Origin: Sodiomyces alkalinus F11
Taxonomy: Eukaryota; Ascomycota; Sordariomycetes; Glomerellales; Plectosphaerellaceae
DNA length: 64,000 nucleotides
NCBI RefSeq assembly: GCF_003711515.1
Contig: NW_021167079.1
Location: 1,167,471-1,231,470, forward strand
Direction of reading: 5' to 3'
Shown: piece by piece, positions 1-10,265 of the stretch
Position numbering within the stretch: the stretch's first letter is position 1
Layout of the letters: each line of letters starts with the position of its first letter
The notes under the pieces: model-generated
The model's input: the letters and a program-made list of their open reading frames with translations, nothing else
Databases searched by the model: none
Told to the model about the DNA's origin: nothing
Translations under genes and position numbers: made by a program

Positions 1-55
1 GCTGCCATTCGTTTATTACTCCCCGTGCAACTTGAAACCTAACCCGCTTCACGTC

Positions 56-923
56 ATGCGTCCCTCTAGTTTCTCGCGCCTGGCAGCAGCTACTGCCGTG
101 GTGGCCGTGGCCGTGGCAGACTCCCTACATCAGCGAAACGTCGAGTACGTGTGACTTCTCCAACATATGTGCTCTAAGCTTTGTCATCCGCCTGCCTAAC
201 CTTCCCAGCAGCTCGTCATCAGTCGAAGGACTCAACTGCAACGCCCCCCGGAACGCTCCCCCTCTCGGTCAAGTCATCACCACCTGCCGTAGCCCAGGCC
301 AGGTAGCGCTGACCTACGACGACGGGCCTTACATCCACACCTCCTCCCTCCTCGACCACCTCGACGACCTCAACGTGACGGCAACCTTCTTCCTCGTCGG
401 CTCCAACTGGGGCCGCCAGATGGACGAGGACGAGTGGGCCTCGATCGTCCGCCGCATGCACGCCGCCGGCCACCAGCTCGCCTCGCACACCTGGGACCAC
501 GAGGACCTGAACCTCCTGGACAGGGCCGGCCGGGCACAGCAGATGCGCCGCAACGGCGACGTCTTCCGCAACATCCTCGGCTTCGCCCCGCGCTACATGC
601 GGCCCCCGTTCTTGTCGTGCGGCGAGTCCTGCGTGGCCGACCTGTCCGACATGGGCTACTACGTCGTCGACACCGACCTCGACACCAACGACTGGCAGCA
701 CAATACCCCCGAGACCGTCCACATCAGCGAGCGCATCTTCGACGACCTCCTCGGCTGGGAGCCGAGGGGGGTTAGCCGCATCGTGCTCGCCCACGACACC
801 CAGAGCACCACTGTGCATAGACTCACGAGCCATATGATCTCGACGCTGCGAGGCAGGGGCTTCGAGGCTGTGACGGTGGGCGAGTGTCTTGGTGATCCAA
901 AGAACAACTGGTACTGGTACTAG
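56..923 (+). CDS. Secreted chitin/polysaccharide deacetylase (CE4, NodB fold)
   Basis: Two exons, 56-144 and 209-923, joined across a 64-nt intron (GTACGT..CCCAG), give 267 residues. The first ~21 residues form a signal peptide (Ala/Val-rich core), so the enzyme is secreted. NodB motifs are in order: TYDDGP (metal and base Asp, residues 67-68), SHTWDH (metal His 123 and 127), the RPPF motif around 161, an LDTNDW motif near 190 and VLAHD near 223. Cysteine pairs probably form disulfides. The family removes acetyl groups from N-acetylglucosamine in chitin or related glycans, acting on the fungal wall or on released oligomers. No chitin-binding module is present, so this is a bare catalytic domain. 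The start was chosen because it supplies the signal peptide and splices in phase. The exact substrate cannot be read from sequence. Confidence 0.9.
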
Positions 924-1330
924 GGGCCTTTTCCAATTTTTCTTTTTCTTTTTTTCTTCTTCTTCCTTCTTCTTCCCCACCTCACTTTTTTCATCGTCTC
1001 GTCCTGTTCGGCTTCTTTTGACTTCCACTTCACTTTTGACACTGCACTTGGGAAAACGTCTTGATGAAGATACGACACGATGACTCTTCGCATAATGGCA
1101 GCCTCGATCATCTAGGACCGATCCAATACAAGAAGGAGAAAATATATCGGGGGCCCCGTCAGACCGACTGCTTACTGGATATTAGATATATCACTTCTGT
1201 TTCTAGGACCACTGCAAGCGTCCCATAGCAATGCTTGGGTTTCCCCCCGCATCCTTTTTAATAAAATAACGTCCTCGCCGTCTTTGGTTCCCTTTCAGCC
1301 GCGTTTGCCGAGTTATGCAGTGTTCAGTCT
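924..1330. other. Intergenic, convergent gene ends
   Basis: Just after the deacetylase stop lies a long T/C-rich tract (about 933-990), likely part of the 3' untranslated region. Nothing coding is convincing. Confidence 0.5.
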
Positions 1331-1789
1331 TCAGGCATTCTCGTGTCGGACCTTGCCCCCTTTCTCCCCTCCCTCTCGACCTTCTTTTTCCTCTCTCTCT
1401 CGAACTTCTTTCTCCTCTCTTTCTCGGCGCTCTTGCTCCCTCTGCGCGGCCCGCCAGTACAGCGGACCCTCGCCCCCTTCGTAGTAGAAGTCCTTAAAAA
1501 GAGGTCCCTGGACCGGAATCCTCTTACGATCTGTTCTCCTTTCGGGTTCCCGGAGCCGTGAGAAATTTTCGTCCTCAACCTCCGTGGTTGTTGGGTTGGA
1601 ATCCGGGCCGCCTGTGTTGTTGAGGACGGGCCAGGTGTGCGGAGAGCGATAAACACCCGAGCCTGAGCCACTGCCCGAGGCCGATGCCGATGCCGGTGCA
1701 GAGCTGGACTGTCTCGGTGCCGGGAGGGTGCTACTCGGCTGTGTTTTGCCGTATAGGCGGGACTTGGCCACCTTTGTTGCACGGTACAT
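1331..1789 (-). CDS. Small basic hypothetical protein with charged C-terminal helix
   Basis: An uninterrupted frame of 152 residues. The N-terminus is short and basic (MYRATKVAKSRLYGK), which could act as a mitochondrial presequence. It is followed by a low-complexity Ser/Ala/Gly stretch, then a non-repetitive middle containing PVQGPLFKDFYYEGGEGPLYW. The last third is an Arg/Glu-rich single helix or coiled coil. I do not recognise the family. The aromatic-rich middle block looks like real coding sequence rather than chance. An overlapping frame on the same strand is less protein-like. Upstream the frame stays open without another Met, so the start at 1789 is used. Function unknown. Confidence 0.5.
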   Translation of the reverse strand: MYRATKVAKSRLYGKTQPSSTLPAPRQSSSAPASASASGSGSGSGVYRSPHTWPVLNNTGGPDSNPTTTEVEDENFSRLREPERRTDRKRIPVQGPLFKDFYYEGGEGPLYWRAAQREQERREREEKEVREREEKEGREGGEKGGKVRHENA

Positions 1790-2425
1790 TTGTTGTATGA
1801 CGCGCGGAGACGCCCCCTGGTTGTCAAGGCTTGTTATGAAGATCGAAGAATGAAATGTAATGTGTTGGGGTTTCGGAAATTGTAGCCGTGGATAGGCAGC
1901 TCCAGCTTCAGCTTCTTTGCAAAAGTGGTGCAGTGTGGCAATGTTGGTGATTGTGAGTTCACCAGGACTGGGGAAATCGGTTCAGTTGAAAAGACGGGAA
2001 ATCATGGCCAGCATGTGTGGACGAAGGGGGCAGGCAGGTTTCTTTAACAACAGACAGACAGCTCGGTGGCTACTTCCTCTCAGCTAAAGAATTTATGTCT
2101 GACCCGATATGATTCCCGGGCAGGAACCAAGAACACATGCAGTCACAAACAAGTCACAGTGACCTGATTGTCCTCATATCTCCGTACCTTAGGTTCTGGT
2201 TCTAGGTACTACGGACCAGATGCTCAGCCTGTTACACACCATAATAACAGCCTCTTACATATTCCTATGCTGAGGGTCGATAACATTGAGATATATCCAC
2301 ACCTCACTGAGTAGCTTCTTTTGGTGAACGTGGCAAACCTTAAGGACCAACCCATACCCATGCATTGGGGGGGAAACATATCAAAACAAGGGGTAGAAAA
2401 GACACGACGCCCCGCAAACCCAAAA
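1790..2425. other. Intergenic
   Basis: Region upstream of the small basic gene and downstream of the hydrolase-phosphatase gene. It contains one CCTTAGGT-type motif near 2187. No gene seen. Confidence 0.5.
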
Positions 2426-4363
2426 TCATGCCCTGTCCTTACCCTTGGATAAGCCCGAGTATCGTACAAAAAGATGGTCTAAGAAATGCGAGTGCCGGAT
2501 TCCATTAGGCCTCGCCGCTGCAAAGGTATCAATGGCCTCCTGAACTTCGAACCCGCACCGCTCCACTAGATAGCACACGAGGAAGTATCCGGTCCGGTTG
2601 AAACCATAATGGCAGTGAACGCCGATAACCTCTTTCTTCTCATCGTCTACCGCATCATCCTCTTCGTTTTCGCTCACACCCTCGTCCAGTGACGGGGACT
2701 TTTGCTTCTCGCTGCGAATCCGGTCGACGACCTGTATGAACGAGTCGACTTCGCCATCCCTCGGAGGGATCTTCGACACCGTAGCAAACTTGTGGTAGGA
2801 AACGCCGCCCTTCTCCATCGTAAGGGGATCGTACACCGGTTGGTCATGGCTGATATCGATGACCGTCCTGATAATTTCACCCCATTTCTTGACGAAGACG
2901 GCAGGGCTGTGCACGTCGTCAGCCTCACGGAGGGTCTTCATGGCTCGGAAGACCGGTGCGCCTGGTCGGCCAATGGGGGCCGAGACGGGCGCTACTTTTC
3001 TCCATTTCTCGAAATTTTTGACGTCCCATTTCCCCTCCCGAGAGAGGTACTGTAGCTGCCAGCCTAGAGAGAGGCGGCCCGAGACATGGTTCTGTAAAAA
3101 GTCCGATATCAGACCACTGAGGATGCGCACCGTGGCCGGCATATAGAGCAGAGCATGGTTAGCGGGGGACGGCATGACGACGGCCTTGAACGTCCCGGCC
3201 GGATGACGAGGTTGTGGCGGCACGCTTGTCGGGGTCTCCTGCGGGGTAGAAGGGTCGTCTTGGCTGTCACCTCGGTTCGCAATGCTCCGGTCCCTCGTGA
3301 AGTCCTCCTGGGCAATATCCTCAATCCGCTGTGGGAGATGTTCCGAAAGCGTGGTCGAGGTGTTGACCGGCGCTGCGGAGTCCGGTATGCCCTCACTCTC
3401 GTCGCCAGGTTCCGCTGGAGGCGGCGACCGCTTGGTAATAGACTGTTCGATCCTTTTGACCTCGTTGGGGGATGTGACATGGTCGTCCTCGCCTGCAACC
3501 AGAAATACCGGAACGTTGAGACCAGCCCACACATCTTCCCCAGACATGCCACCCTTGGCGATGCCGTCCTCAAAGGTCGGCAACGTGCCCCATGCCACAC
3601 GACGCCAGACAGGGGTGCGACTCTGAGTGTTGAAACGATCCTGCATCTTGCGCAGTTGCAGACTGCCTCCTTTCCCAACAAAACGAGTCACGCTCGCGCT
3701 GTAGGGACCACCTCGACGATCCCACGCCCGCCAGAGGTCAAATAGCCATCCCGGAGTCCAAAGAAGTCTCCTGAAGAGCGTGACCTTCTCTTCCGGTAAT
3801 GGGCCTGGAGGACAGATACCAACTAGGCCGACGACATGCTCAGAAAGGGACGTCCTCTCTGGGGTAGCGTGGCTTGCGAGACGCGCACAGAAAGCACTGC
3901 CGAGGCTGTGGCCGATAAGGACGACGGTCCCCTCAACATCCTTCCGTCGATACTCCTCGATGATGACTTCGAGCAGTTCGACCAGGGCCTCAAAAGAGTA
4001 TGCCTCCCAGCCCGCGGGGTCAAACTTGGACCGACCGCAGCCTGGCAGATCGATGGCAAGGCAAGAGGACAGATGGACAAGGCTGGTGAGAAGAGGGTAA
4101 AACTGGGCGACCGACCCTCCCAAACCGTGGACGAAGACGAGAAGCGGTAGAGATGGGTGCGGGAGTTGCTCAGCCTGCCGATGTCGTCGATAGAAGACGC
4201 GGACTCCAGGATAAGTGAAGCGAGACGTGCGATATGACTTGACCTCGGAGTGCTCTCGCAGCAGCTTGGGGTCTGTGGCATCCGAATCGTGGGGAGCCCA
4301 GGACGGGCCATCGATCCATCCTGCGACCTCCTCTGGACTACCGGAACTGGCCGGCTGGGTCAT
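2426..4363 (-). CDS. Alpha/beta-hydrolase fused to capping-enzyme-like cysteine phosphatase
   Basis: A single 645-residue frame without introns. Residues ~70-425 are an alpha/beta hydrolase: oxyanion-hole motif VFVHGLGG (76-83), nucleophile Ser153 in GHSLG, acidic candidate in GEDDH (291-295) and His403 in PANHALL. A low-complexity acidic/Pro insert spans ~312-390. Residues ~435-640 are a cysteine phosphatase: the loop HCHYGFNRTG holds Cys584 and Arg590, preceded by YHKFATVSKIPP (523-534) and followed by TFAAARPNGI. These blocks resemble the RNA 5'-triphosphatase domain of metazoan capping enzymes and PIR1 more than ordinary tyrosine phosphatases. Fungal cap synthesis uses an unrelated metal-dependent triphosphatase, so a role in capping is not implied. 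Both active sites look complete. Substrates are unknown; a phosphatase on RNA ends, phosphoinositides or proteins is possible. Confidence 0.9.
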   Translation of the reverse strand: MTQPASSGSPEEVAGWIDGPSWAPHDSDATDPKLLREHSEVKSYRTSRFTYPGVRVFYRRHRQAEQLPHPSLPLLVFVHGLGGSVAQFYPLLTSLVHLSSCLAIDLPGCGRSKFDPAGWEAYSFEALVELLEVIIEEYRRKDVEGTVVLIGHSLGSAFCARLASHATPERTSLSEHVVGLVGICPPGPLPEEKVTLFRRLLWTPGWLFDLWRAWDRRGGPYSASVTRFVGKGGSLQLRKMQDRFNTQSRTPVWRRVAWGTLPTFEDGIAKGGMSGEDVWAGLNVPVFLVAGEDDHVTSPNEVKRIEQSITKRSPPPAEPGDESEGIPDSAAPVNTSTTLSEHLPQRIEDIAQEDFTRDRSIANRGDSQDDPSTPQETPTSVPPQPRHPAGTFKAVVMPSPANHALLYMPATVRILSGLISDFLQNHVSGRLSLGWQLQYLSREGKWDVKNFEKWRKVAPVSAPIGRPGAPVFRAMKTLREADDVHSPAVFVKKWGEIIRTVIDISHDQPVYDPLTMEKGGVSYHKFATVSKIPPRDGEVDSFIQVVDRIRSEKQKSPSLDEGVSENEEDDAVDDEKKEVIGVHCHYGFNRTGYFLVCYLVERCGFEVQEAIDTFAAARPNGIRHSHFLDHLFVRYSGLSKGKDRA

Positions 4364-5279
4364 CTTCGAAGCGATAGCCGGGAGGAAAGCAAAATGTAGG
4401 GAATTTGATGGCCCGTAAATCGATATTGATCCAATTCAATTGGAGGATGGTCTCGGGAGTCCGCAAATTACCGACAAAAAAAGCTGAATGATGGTGAAAA
4501 ATGAGTCGGAGATATAGAATGCACTCATTTGAGACCGTAATAGCAGCATCAATCAGGCTCACTGACTGCTCTTTTGTCTTCACATCTCACAAAAGAGCAA
4601 CCGATGGAGAGGTATAACAGTCTTCCAACTCTGAGTCAAAGTTTAGAAAGAGAAGAATCGCTTAAGAGGGGGTGGCAGTGGTGGTGGTTTCGCTTGTGAT
4701 ACGGATGCCTGCCGCGGATCGCTCCCACGTATTCCGACTGGGCCTCTCTTCAATTCGTTTTGTTCTGTTGCGCCCGGGCATGCGCCCAGGCTCCTGACTC
4801 GAGTCAAGACAGGTCAACTTGGAAATTCGTACTTGGAGTGTTCCAATTGACCTGTGGGGGATCTGATATCAAGGGATATTGGAAGAACGTGGTTGACAGC
4901 GTTGGTTTTAATGGTGAGATTGGGTGAATCAAGAAACGTTTGTTGTCCATTCGCTCCCTGAACTTTCTCAAACCATGATCCAGATCAAGGGAGATAGATG
5001 ACTCAGCCTTGGCATTAATTCTCCTTGACCAACCACCTTGCATAATTACCCCACTTGCGGTCTTCTACATCCTCCAATTGGACAGATGTCTCGGTGAATA
5101 TTTAGCCAATGTACACTAAAGGCTACCACACCGATCCTAGATATTCACCGAAATGACGTTCGGTATGCTATTACCATATTTTCGTACTTCGGACAGTCGT
5201 TGATTACTGTAGCACGGATATGCTTGCCGCGAAAATTGCAGTCATCATCGAACAAATAGCTTGATCATACGCAGAGCTG
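4364..5279. other. Intergenic, promoter side of the fusion gene
   Basis: About 0.9 kb with no convincing gene. A short reverse frame at 4804-5043 lacks any recognisable motif. A TCGTACTTCGG motif lies near 5182. Confidence 0.5.
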
Positions 5280-6139
5280 TCACTCCTCGACAGCTCCCTT
5301 CCCTTCCACCCACCCGACAGGTATCAATGCTGCGGCTACATCCCCAACACCTCTTTCCGTAGCCAGTAGGTTAAACTGCGCCGCCGCATTCCGCGTGTCC
5401 AAGATTTCCACCCGTAGCCCAAGCTCGCCAATATGCCGTCTCGTCTCCGGACTCAGAGGGCGAATCGTAGGACCCGTACCAACCACTAGTAGATCTGCCA
5501 GAGAGATTTCCTTTTCGTTAGCTAACTGTCTCCGTGCACCTTCCCGTCTCTCTTACGGGAGGGAAACGTAGAAAACGCACCAGGTTTCGGCCACATCAGT
5601 CCCAGAACCGAAAACGCCTCTGGAGGAATATCCAACTGCCCGCGCTCGTTGTATAAGCGTAACCTCTTGCTCTTATCGGATGCGTCCGAGTCCGCTTTGG
5701 CAAGCCATGGCCGCCATGCGAAAGCCTCGCCGCCCACGAGTAAGGCGCCGTCACCGCCGAGAATCGACAACCCGCTGTTTAATAGGAAACCTCCAGGTAC
5801 GGTAGCTTCAATGTTGGTCGAGGGGACAGGCGTCGCGCCGAGGACGTCGAGCTCTGCGATGTCGGCGGGGCCTCTCACATCCGACTCCGAGGGAGTTTCT
5901 TGCTTCCTTCGTCGCCAGACAGGAGAAGAATGGAAACTCCGTTGAGCCGGTAATGACTGGACAAATACTGTGCGGGCTGCTTGCGGCTGGATCTTGCCAA
6001 GCGGACGGATATATGATGTGGACGTGGGTAGAGGAGTTCGTGGTAGGCGAAGGACGCGCAAGGCGCGGATAGAGCTGGAAGAGTGCATGGCCCGCCGGAC
6101 CGTTGTGGTGTTACCGATGATGACCGATGGAAGGTCCAA
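5280..6139 (-). CDS. Mitochondrial complex I assembly factor, NDUFAF3/DUF498 type
   Basis: Exons 6139-5581 and 5494-5280 join across an 86-nt intron (GTGCGT..GGCAG) to give 257 residues. The joint restores the family core: LGLMWPKPDLLVVGTG, then IRPLSPETRRHIGELGLRVE, DTRNAAAQFNLLATERG and a closing AALIPVGW. The N-terminal ~75 residues are rich in Arg, Ser and Leu with no acidic stretch, as in a mitochondrial presequence. A second Met (residue 18) could also start it. Members of this family assist early assembly of the NADH:ubiquinone oxidoreductase arm in the matrix or at the inner membrane. The beta-alpha fold with the GTG loop is intact, so it should be functional. Fungal members are commonly this long because of the presequence. 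Confidence 0.88.
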
Positions 6140-6807
6140 TTGCTCATTATTCTCCTAAAGCCTGGACAATCAGATTCGTGGTTTTCGTAAATCGAGGTTG
6201 GAAGACAAATCTAGCTCCGTTGGGTGACAAAATAGAGTGTACGAAGTAGGTATTGGAGGCTTGTGTTGTTGGACGTCATGCTTACCCACTCTTCACACAA
6301 GGTACCTGGCTAGAAAAGAAAAAAGCCCCATTCTTACTGTAATTCCCAACAGCGCCCAAAAAAAGCCAATACGCGGCAGAATCAGAGCTTCATCACCACG
6401 AACCCAAAATTCCAACACGCATGGGATAAAACTACGGATGGAGGGAGGGATAAAGGGTCGACGGCAAAGTTGAAAATCGAAACCATAGTCACACAATACA
6501 TGAACGCAGATCATAGCACATCGAGTCTTAGACGGAAACCCCGCAATTCATTCCGGTATCAAAGCCTGCCCCCAGATGGCAGGAGACCGCCCGTACCTTT
6601 TTTGTTGGTTGGTATGCGCGTCCTTCGCAGCACATGCAGTCCCATTTTTTGCCCTATTGAACACCGAAGCGCAATGAACCAACCCCCCGAGCCATCCTAT
6701 TGCCGGGCGTGTTGTGTTGTGTGTGTTGTGTGTGAGATGATTTTGATTGACCGAAAATTGACGTGACGAGAGAATATGGAAGAACGTGACAAAGTAGTAT
6801 TGTGTGT
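6140..6807. other. Intergenic
   Basis: Holds the upstream region of the complex I factor and the 3' flank of the eL34 gene. A TGTACGAAGTAGG motif lies at about 6238-6250 and a GTGTTGTGTGTGTTG run near 6711-6730. No gene seen. Confidence 0.5.
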
Positions 6808-7578
6808 TTATTTCTTCTTCTCGCTCTGGCCAGCTTCCTTGAGCACCTTCTTCACAATCTTCTGCTCCTCGATCAGGAAGGCCCGGACAACCCGGTCCCG
6901 AACGCAGTTGCCGCACCTCGAACCGCCGTACGCACGCTGGACGGTCTTCTTGGGCTTGGAGATCTGGGAGTACTCGCGGGGGCGGAGGGCAGGGATCTGT
7001 CAAGAGAAATGGTCAGCACCGATCCGTTCTCGATGTGAATGCGTCGTGGACCGCCGGAAAAGAAAAAGAAAAATCGTCCTCTTTCGTTGCGCTTCGGGGA
7101 TTTCGAGTTGTTTCTGCAACGAGTGCGAATCATTGTGACACCGGAGACATCCTCTCAACCCGGCTTCGCGTTGCAAGGCAAAGTTGTCGCAGCCGCCCCG
7201 TAGTCGACATCCTCATGAGCCAACCCATCGACCAGACCCGGTGATCTGTCGCAACAAATCCGAACCCCTCCTTCGCATCGGCAGACTTCATGTCGGAATC
7301 AGATTAGAACTTACGCCAGGCAGCTTGGTGCCGCAGTCACCGCACTTGGGGGCAGTGCCAGGCTTCTTGATGTGAAGGATACGGTGGGCGCCGCCGGGGG
7401 TCTTGATGATGCGGGTGCGGTTTGAGGTGGTGTTGTAGCTGCCAGGAAAAAAACCCGTTAGTCGGTTCTGTCTTTTTCGAGCAGCGCATTGGCGAGAAGA
7501 TGATAACTTCGTCAGCAAAGAGAACGGGAGAGAAACTCACCCGTTACGACGGCGATAGGTAACGCGCTGGCCCGCCAT
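6808..7578 (-). CDS. rpl34: 60S ribosomal protein eL34 (L34e)
   Basis: Three exons, 7578-7541, 7438-7315 and 6996-6808, splice in phase to 116 residues, the normal fungal length. The product starts [20 protein letters not shown] and carries the family zinc ribbon: Cys45/Cys48 (CGDC) and Cys82/Cys85 (CGNC). It is strongly basic and ends in three lysines. It is a structural protein of the large ribosomal subunit. The first coding exon is only 38 nt and the second intron is long (318 nt), a layout common in fungal ribosomal protein genes. The donors GTGAGT and GTAAGT are near-consensus. Confidence 0.95.
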
Positions 7579-8172
7579 TTTGCTGGTGTTTGTCGACGTC
7601 GTCGTGAGGGTTGCTGAAGTGTTCGTTCCGGGGCGACGACAACAATTTTGAAAATTAGGTGTGGGTGGTGGAAAAGGTCGCTTGACTACAAATGGTGGGT
7701 CCAATGGGAGTGAAAGCTGTGGGACGATGTCTGGGGCTTGGTTGGTTGAGGATGTGGCGTTTCAGTCCCGGTACTTGTGGCGGTGCGCATCTACCTTAGG
7801 TATTGACTTCGAGCCAGAGAGGGGTCGCTGACATGCAACTGAACACATGCTTCCAACTCCAGGTCCGGATTGAATAATACGGGCATCCTAAGCCCATAAT
7901 AAAGTGGTAACGTGCTTCCAGAGAAGCAAAGCTCAACATAACGCTAGTGCAAACTCCTAAGCATTTTATTAAAGACATTCCACTTGTCAGTGCCGAGGAT
8001 AAACCATCGCAACTCAATTCCTCTGATGGTCACCATGAGCCTCATTGAAAAAAAAAAAAACCCTCCCCCTGAAAAATTTAGACTGAATATGAGCTTGCTC
8101 CATGCCATGCTGAACCTTTTAATACCAGAACCCTGAACGCCGCCCTCGCTGCCGGAACAATCAAGCACTGTA
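7579..8172. other. Intergenic, eL34 promoter
   Basis: Upstream region of the eL34 gene, with an A-rich run near 8048-8060. No gene seen. A motif CTACCTTAGGT lies near 7791. Confidence 0.5.
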
Positions 8173-8674
8173 TCATGATGAACTGTCTATCGTCATCCAA
8201 TCGGGATGGTCCTTCGACCTCCATAGCTTGATTCCCTGAGGCTCCTCTTTTCGGCGCTGGGCGGCGTGCTCCAGAATTTGCCTTGTCTTCGCATCCTTCT
8301 TCATCTCTGTAAACTCCTGCACTTCCTTGTAGCTGTTGTTAACAGAGTCGGAGAACGAGTGAAAGAGGGCTTCGGCTACGAGATGCACAGTCAGCAGGAG
8401 GCAGGCGGTGGGAGAAATTTCGGTCGGTACGTACGAGATGGCTGCTTCTCCGTCAACGGTTGAAGCATACGGGGAATGGTTGTCCTCAAGTCGCGCAGCT
8501 TTAGATTGATTAGCATAAGGGCCCCGCGGAAAAAGGAGGTCCAGGACATACCTTGATGTGTAACAACTTGAGATGCTCCATTGCATCACGGAGACGCTCC
8601 TCATCCCAGCTGCCCTGGTTAGTTGAGGCGGCTGCCGCTCCGTTGCTGTTCGCAGGGGTAGTGTTGCTGGCCAT
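8173..8674 (-). CDS. Small conserved fungal protein, possible Mediator subunit
   Basis: Exons 8674-8552, 8498-8435 and 8375-8173 join in phase to 129 residues. After a short Ser/Ala/Asn leader the product reads SWDEERLRDAMEHLKLLHIK, LRDLRTTIPRMLQPL, PEALFHSFSDSVNNSYKEVQ, and ends GIKLWRSKDHPDWM plus a short acidic tail. It is almost wholly helical, with heptad-like hydrophobic spacing. The pattern of two helices followed by a Trp-rich end is one I associate with small Pezizomycotina proteins annotated as Mediator components (Med27-like), but I am not certain of that name. If right, it would act in the nucleus in RNA polymerase II transcription. Splice joints fall inside conserved blocks and keep them intact, so the model is firmer than the name. 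Confidence 0.78.
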
Positions 8675-9638
8675 GGTGCTGTTGCTCGGCGATAAGCGGG
8701 GTGAGCCAGTTGTGGCTGTCGTCGCGGACTCGTTTGCTTATTATCAAATCATAACCGGGAATGGGTGGCAGGCTTGGAGTTGCCGACCAGATCGTAGCCC
8801 CAAAATTTGATAGGGAAATCGTGTAATTGACGAGTGGTCATCAACCTCGGTATTGTTTCGAGGGAGCGAGAAGGACAATGACGCCCAACTGAGGTGGAGA
8901 TACTGGAGATAAGGACGATGGTCATTAAACCTTCTTGGTCTTATCCGTCCAAAGCAGATTATCACGTGCAATTTATCATCACGTGAGAAGTCTACCAGTA
9001 CCTTACCAGGTACCGTTATCTTAGCTGGGACATACATACCTAGGTGCCCAGGTAGCTACATATTCTGCAAAGGCCTTCCATTCCTCAGTTCCATACACAG
9101 AAATCATAAACAGTTGATTCTCTGTTTGCCCTGGTCTTCTTTATCACTTTCTGAATCCCACGCGGCGAAAATTATCACCGAGCTTTACCAGCTACCCTCA
9201 TTCATACGACGTAAATCGGACCAGACACTACGGAGTACCTGCCTTGGACGGAGATCTTCAAACTCCCGAGGGGCCCGAGGGTACGTGCACTAAGCCAAGC
9301 TTTTAGCGTAAGCACCAAGAACCATCAGTAGGAATCACTGATAACCTTGTTTAGACCGTGCGGATTGGAATTCTCTGACTCCAACCTCTTTCCATTCTAC
9401 CCACTGTCCTCAACCTGCGCATCAGTACCACTGTTGTACAGCATCACCAAGGTAGGCGCGCAAACCTTCCGTAGCTGTCCGATTCTGGCCCTAACTTTCC
9501 CTTTTTTTCGACATTTTTAGCAGCAAAACACCTTATTCAGCTACCGCGCACAAAAGCGCACACGCGACATCCATCGTACCACCCCTCTTTCCCCAAAGTC
9601 ACCCCGACAATACCGCCAAGCTGGATTCCTCAGTAGCA
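8675..9638. other. Divergent intergenic region
   Basis: Between two divergently transcribed genes. It contains CACTACGGAGTACCTG at about 9227-9242 and repeated GGTACCTAGGT-like motifs near 8998-9055. A GTAGGC..TTTTTAG pair at roughly 9452-9522 could be an intron in the leader of the downstream gene. Confidence 0.45.
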
Positions 9639-10265
9639 ATGCCGAACTCCCCCCCTCCTGCGCTGCTTCCGCCGCCGGAGGGTATATTCCGTAACTTTGA
9701 GGATCTCCTCAGTTCGGTCCAGCGCGTCGCGAAGGACCAGGGCTACGGAGTCGTCAAGCTGCGTGCCTCCAACTACCGCGACGGCAAGCCCACCCGCTAC
9801 GACCTCGTCTGCGACCGCGGGGGCGTCAAGTACTCGAGCACGGCGAAGAAGCGAAACCCGTCGACGCGCAAGGTCGACTGCCCCTGGCGTGCCAAGGCCG
9901 TCTGCGAAGTCCAGCTGGGCAACCAGTGGCGCTTCGCCGTCCAAGAGTCACGCCACAACCACGAGCCCCGGATCGCGACCGCGCCGCCGGGGCAGGAGAA
10001 CACGCCGCTCGCGCAGAGCATGCGCAGCTTCACCAACAAAATCGATCGCCTCTCCCACGACATGGCGCAGGGGTTCATCCGCATCGAACAGGCCCTCGAC
10101 AACCTCAACAAGCGGCTCGAGAACCTGGAGAACCGCACGGGTGGGTACGAGCCCCGATTCCAGAACATGGAGTCGCGCCTTCAGGGCGTCGAGGCCCGTG
10201 GCAGCGGCATGGAACTTCCCATGGACGACGTCGACGCGCGGCTTCTGCAGAGCGGTGTGATGTAG
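9639..10265 (+). CDS. FAR1-type (WRKY-GCM1) DNA-binding protein with coiled coil
   Basis: A single 208-residue frame. Residues ~15-110 form a FAR1/WRKY-GCM1 zinc finger: Cys58 (DLVCDRGG), Cys81 (VDCPWRAKAVCE) and His106/His108 in RHNHEP are the likely ligands. This fold is shared with the N-terminal domains of Mutator-like transposases and with plant FAR1/FHY3 factors. Residues ~120-195 form a coiled coil (IDRLSHDMAQGF..LNKRLENLENR), suggesting dimerisation. No transposase catalytic domain follows, so it looks like a domesticated DNA-binding half. It is probably nuclear. High third-position GC argues for a functioning gene rather than transposon debris. Targets are unknown. Confidence 0.82.
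   Translation: MPNSPPPALLPPPEGIFRNFEDLLSSVQRVAKDQGYGVVKLRASNYRDGKPTRYDLVCDRGGVKYSSTAKKRNPSTRKVDCPWRAKAVCEVQLGNQWRFAVQESRHNHEPRIATAPPGQENTPLAQSMRSFTNKIDRLSHDMAQGFIRIEQALDNLNKRLENLENRTGGYEPRFQNMESRLQGVEARGSGMELPMDDVDARLLQSGVM

Noticed and set aside
219..1028. Long Val/Ala/Gly-rich minus-strand frame opposite the deacetylase
   Set aside because: It mirrors the GC-rich third positions of the real gene and has no domain; the plus strand has all NodB motifs.
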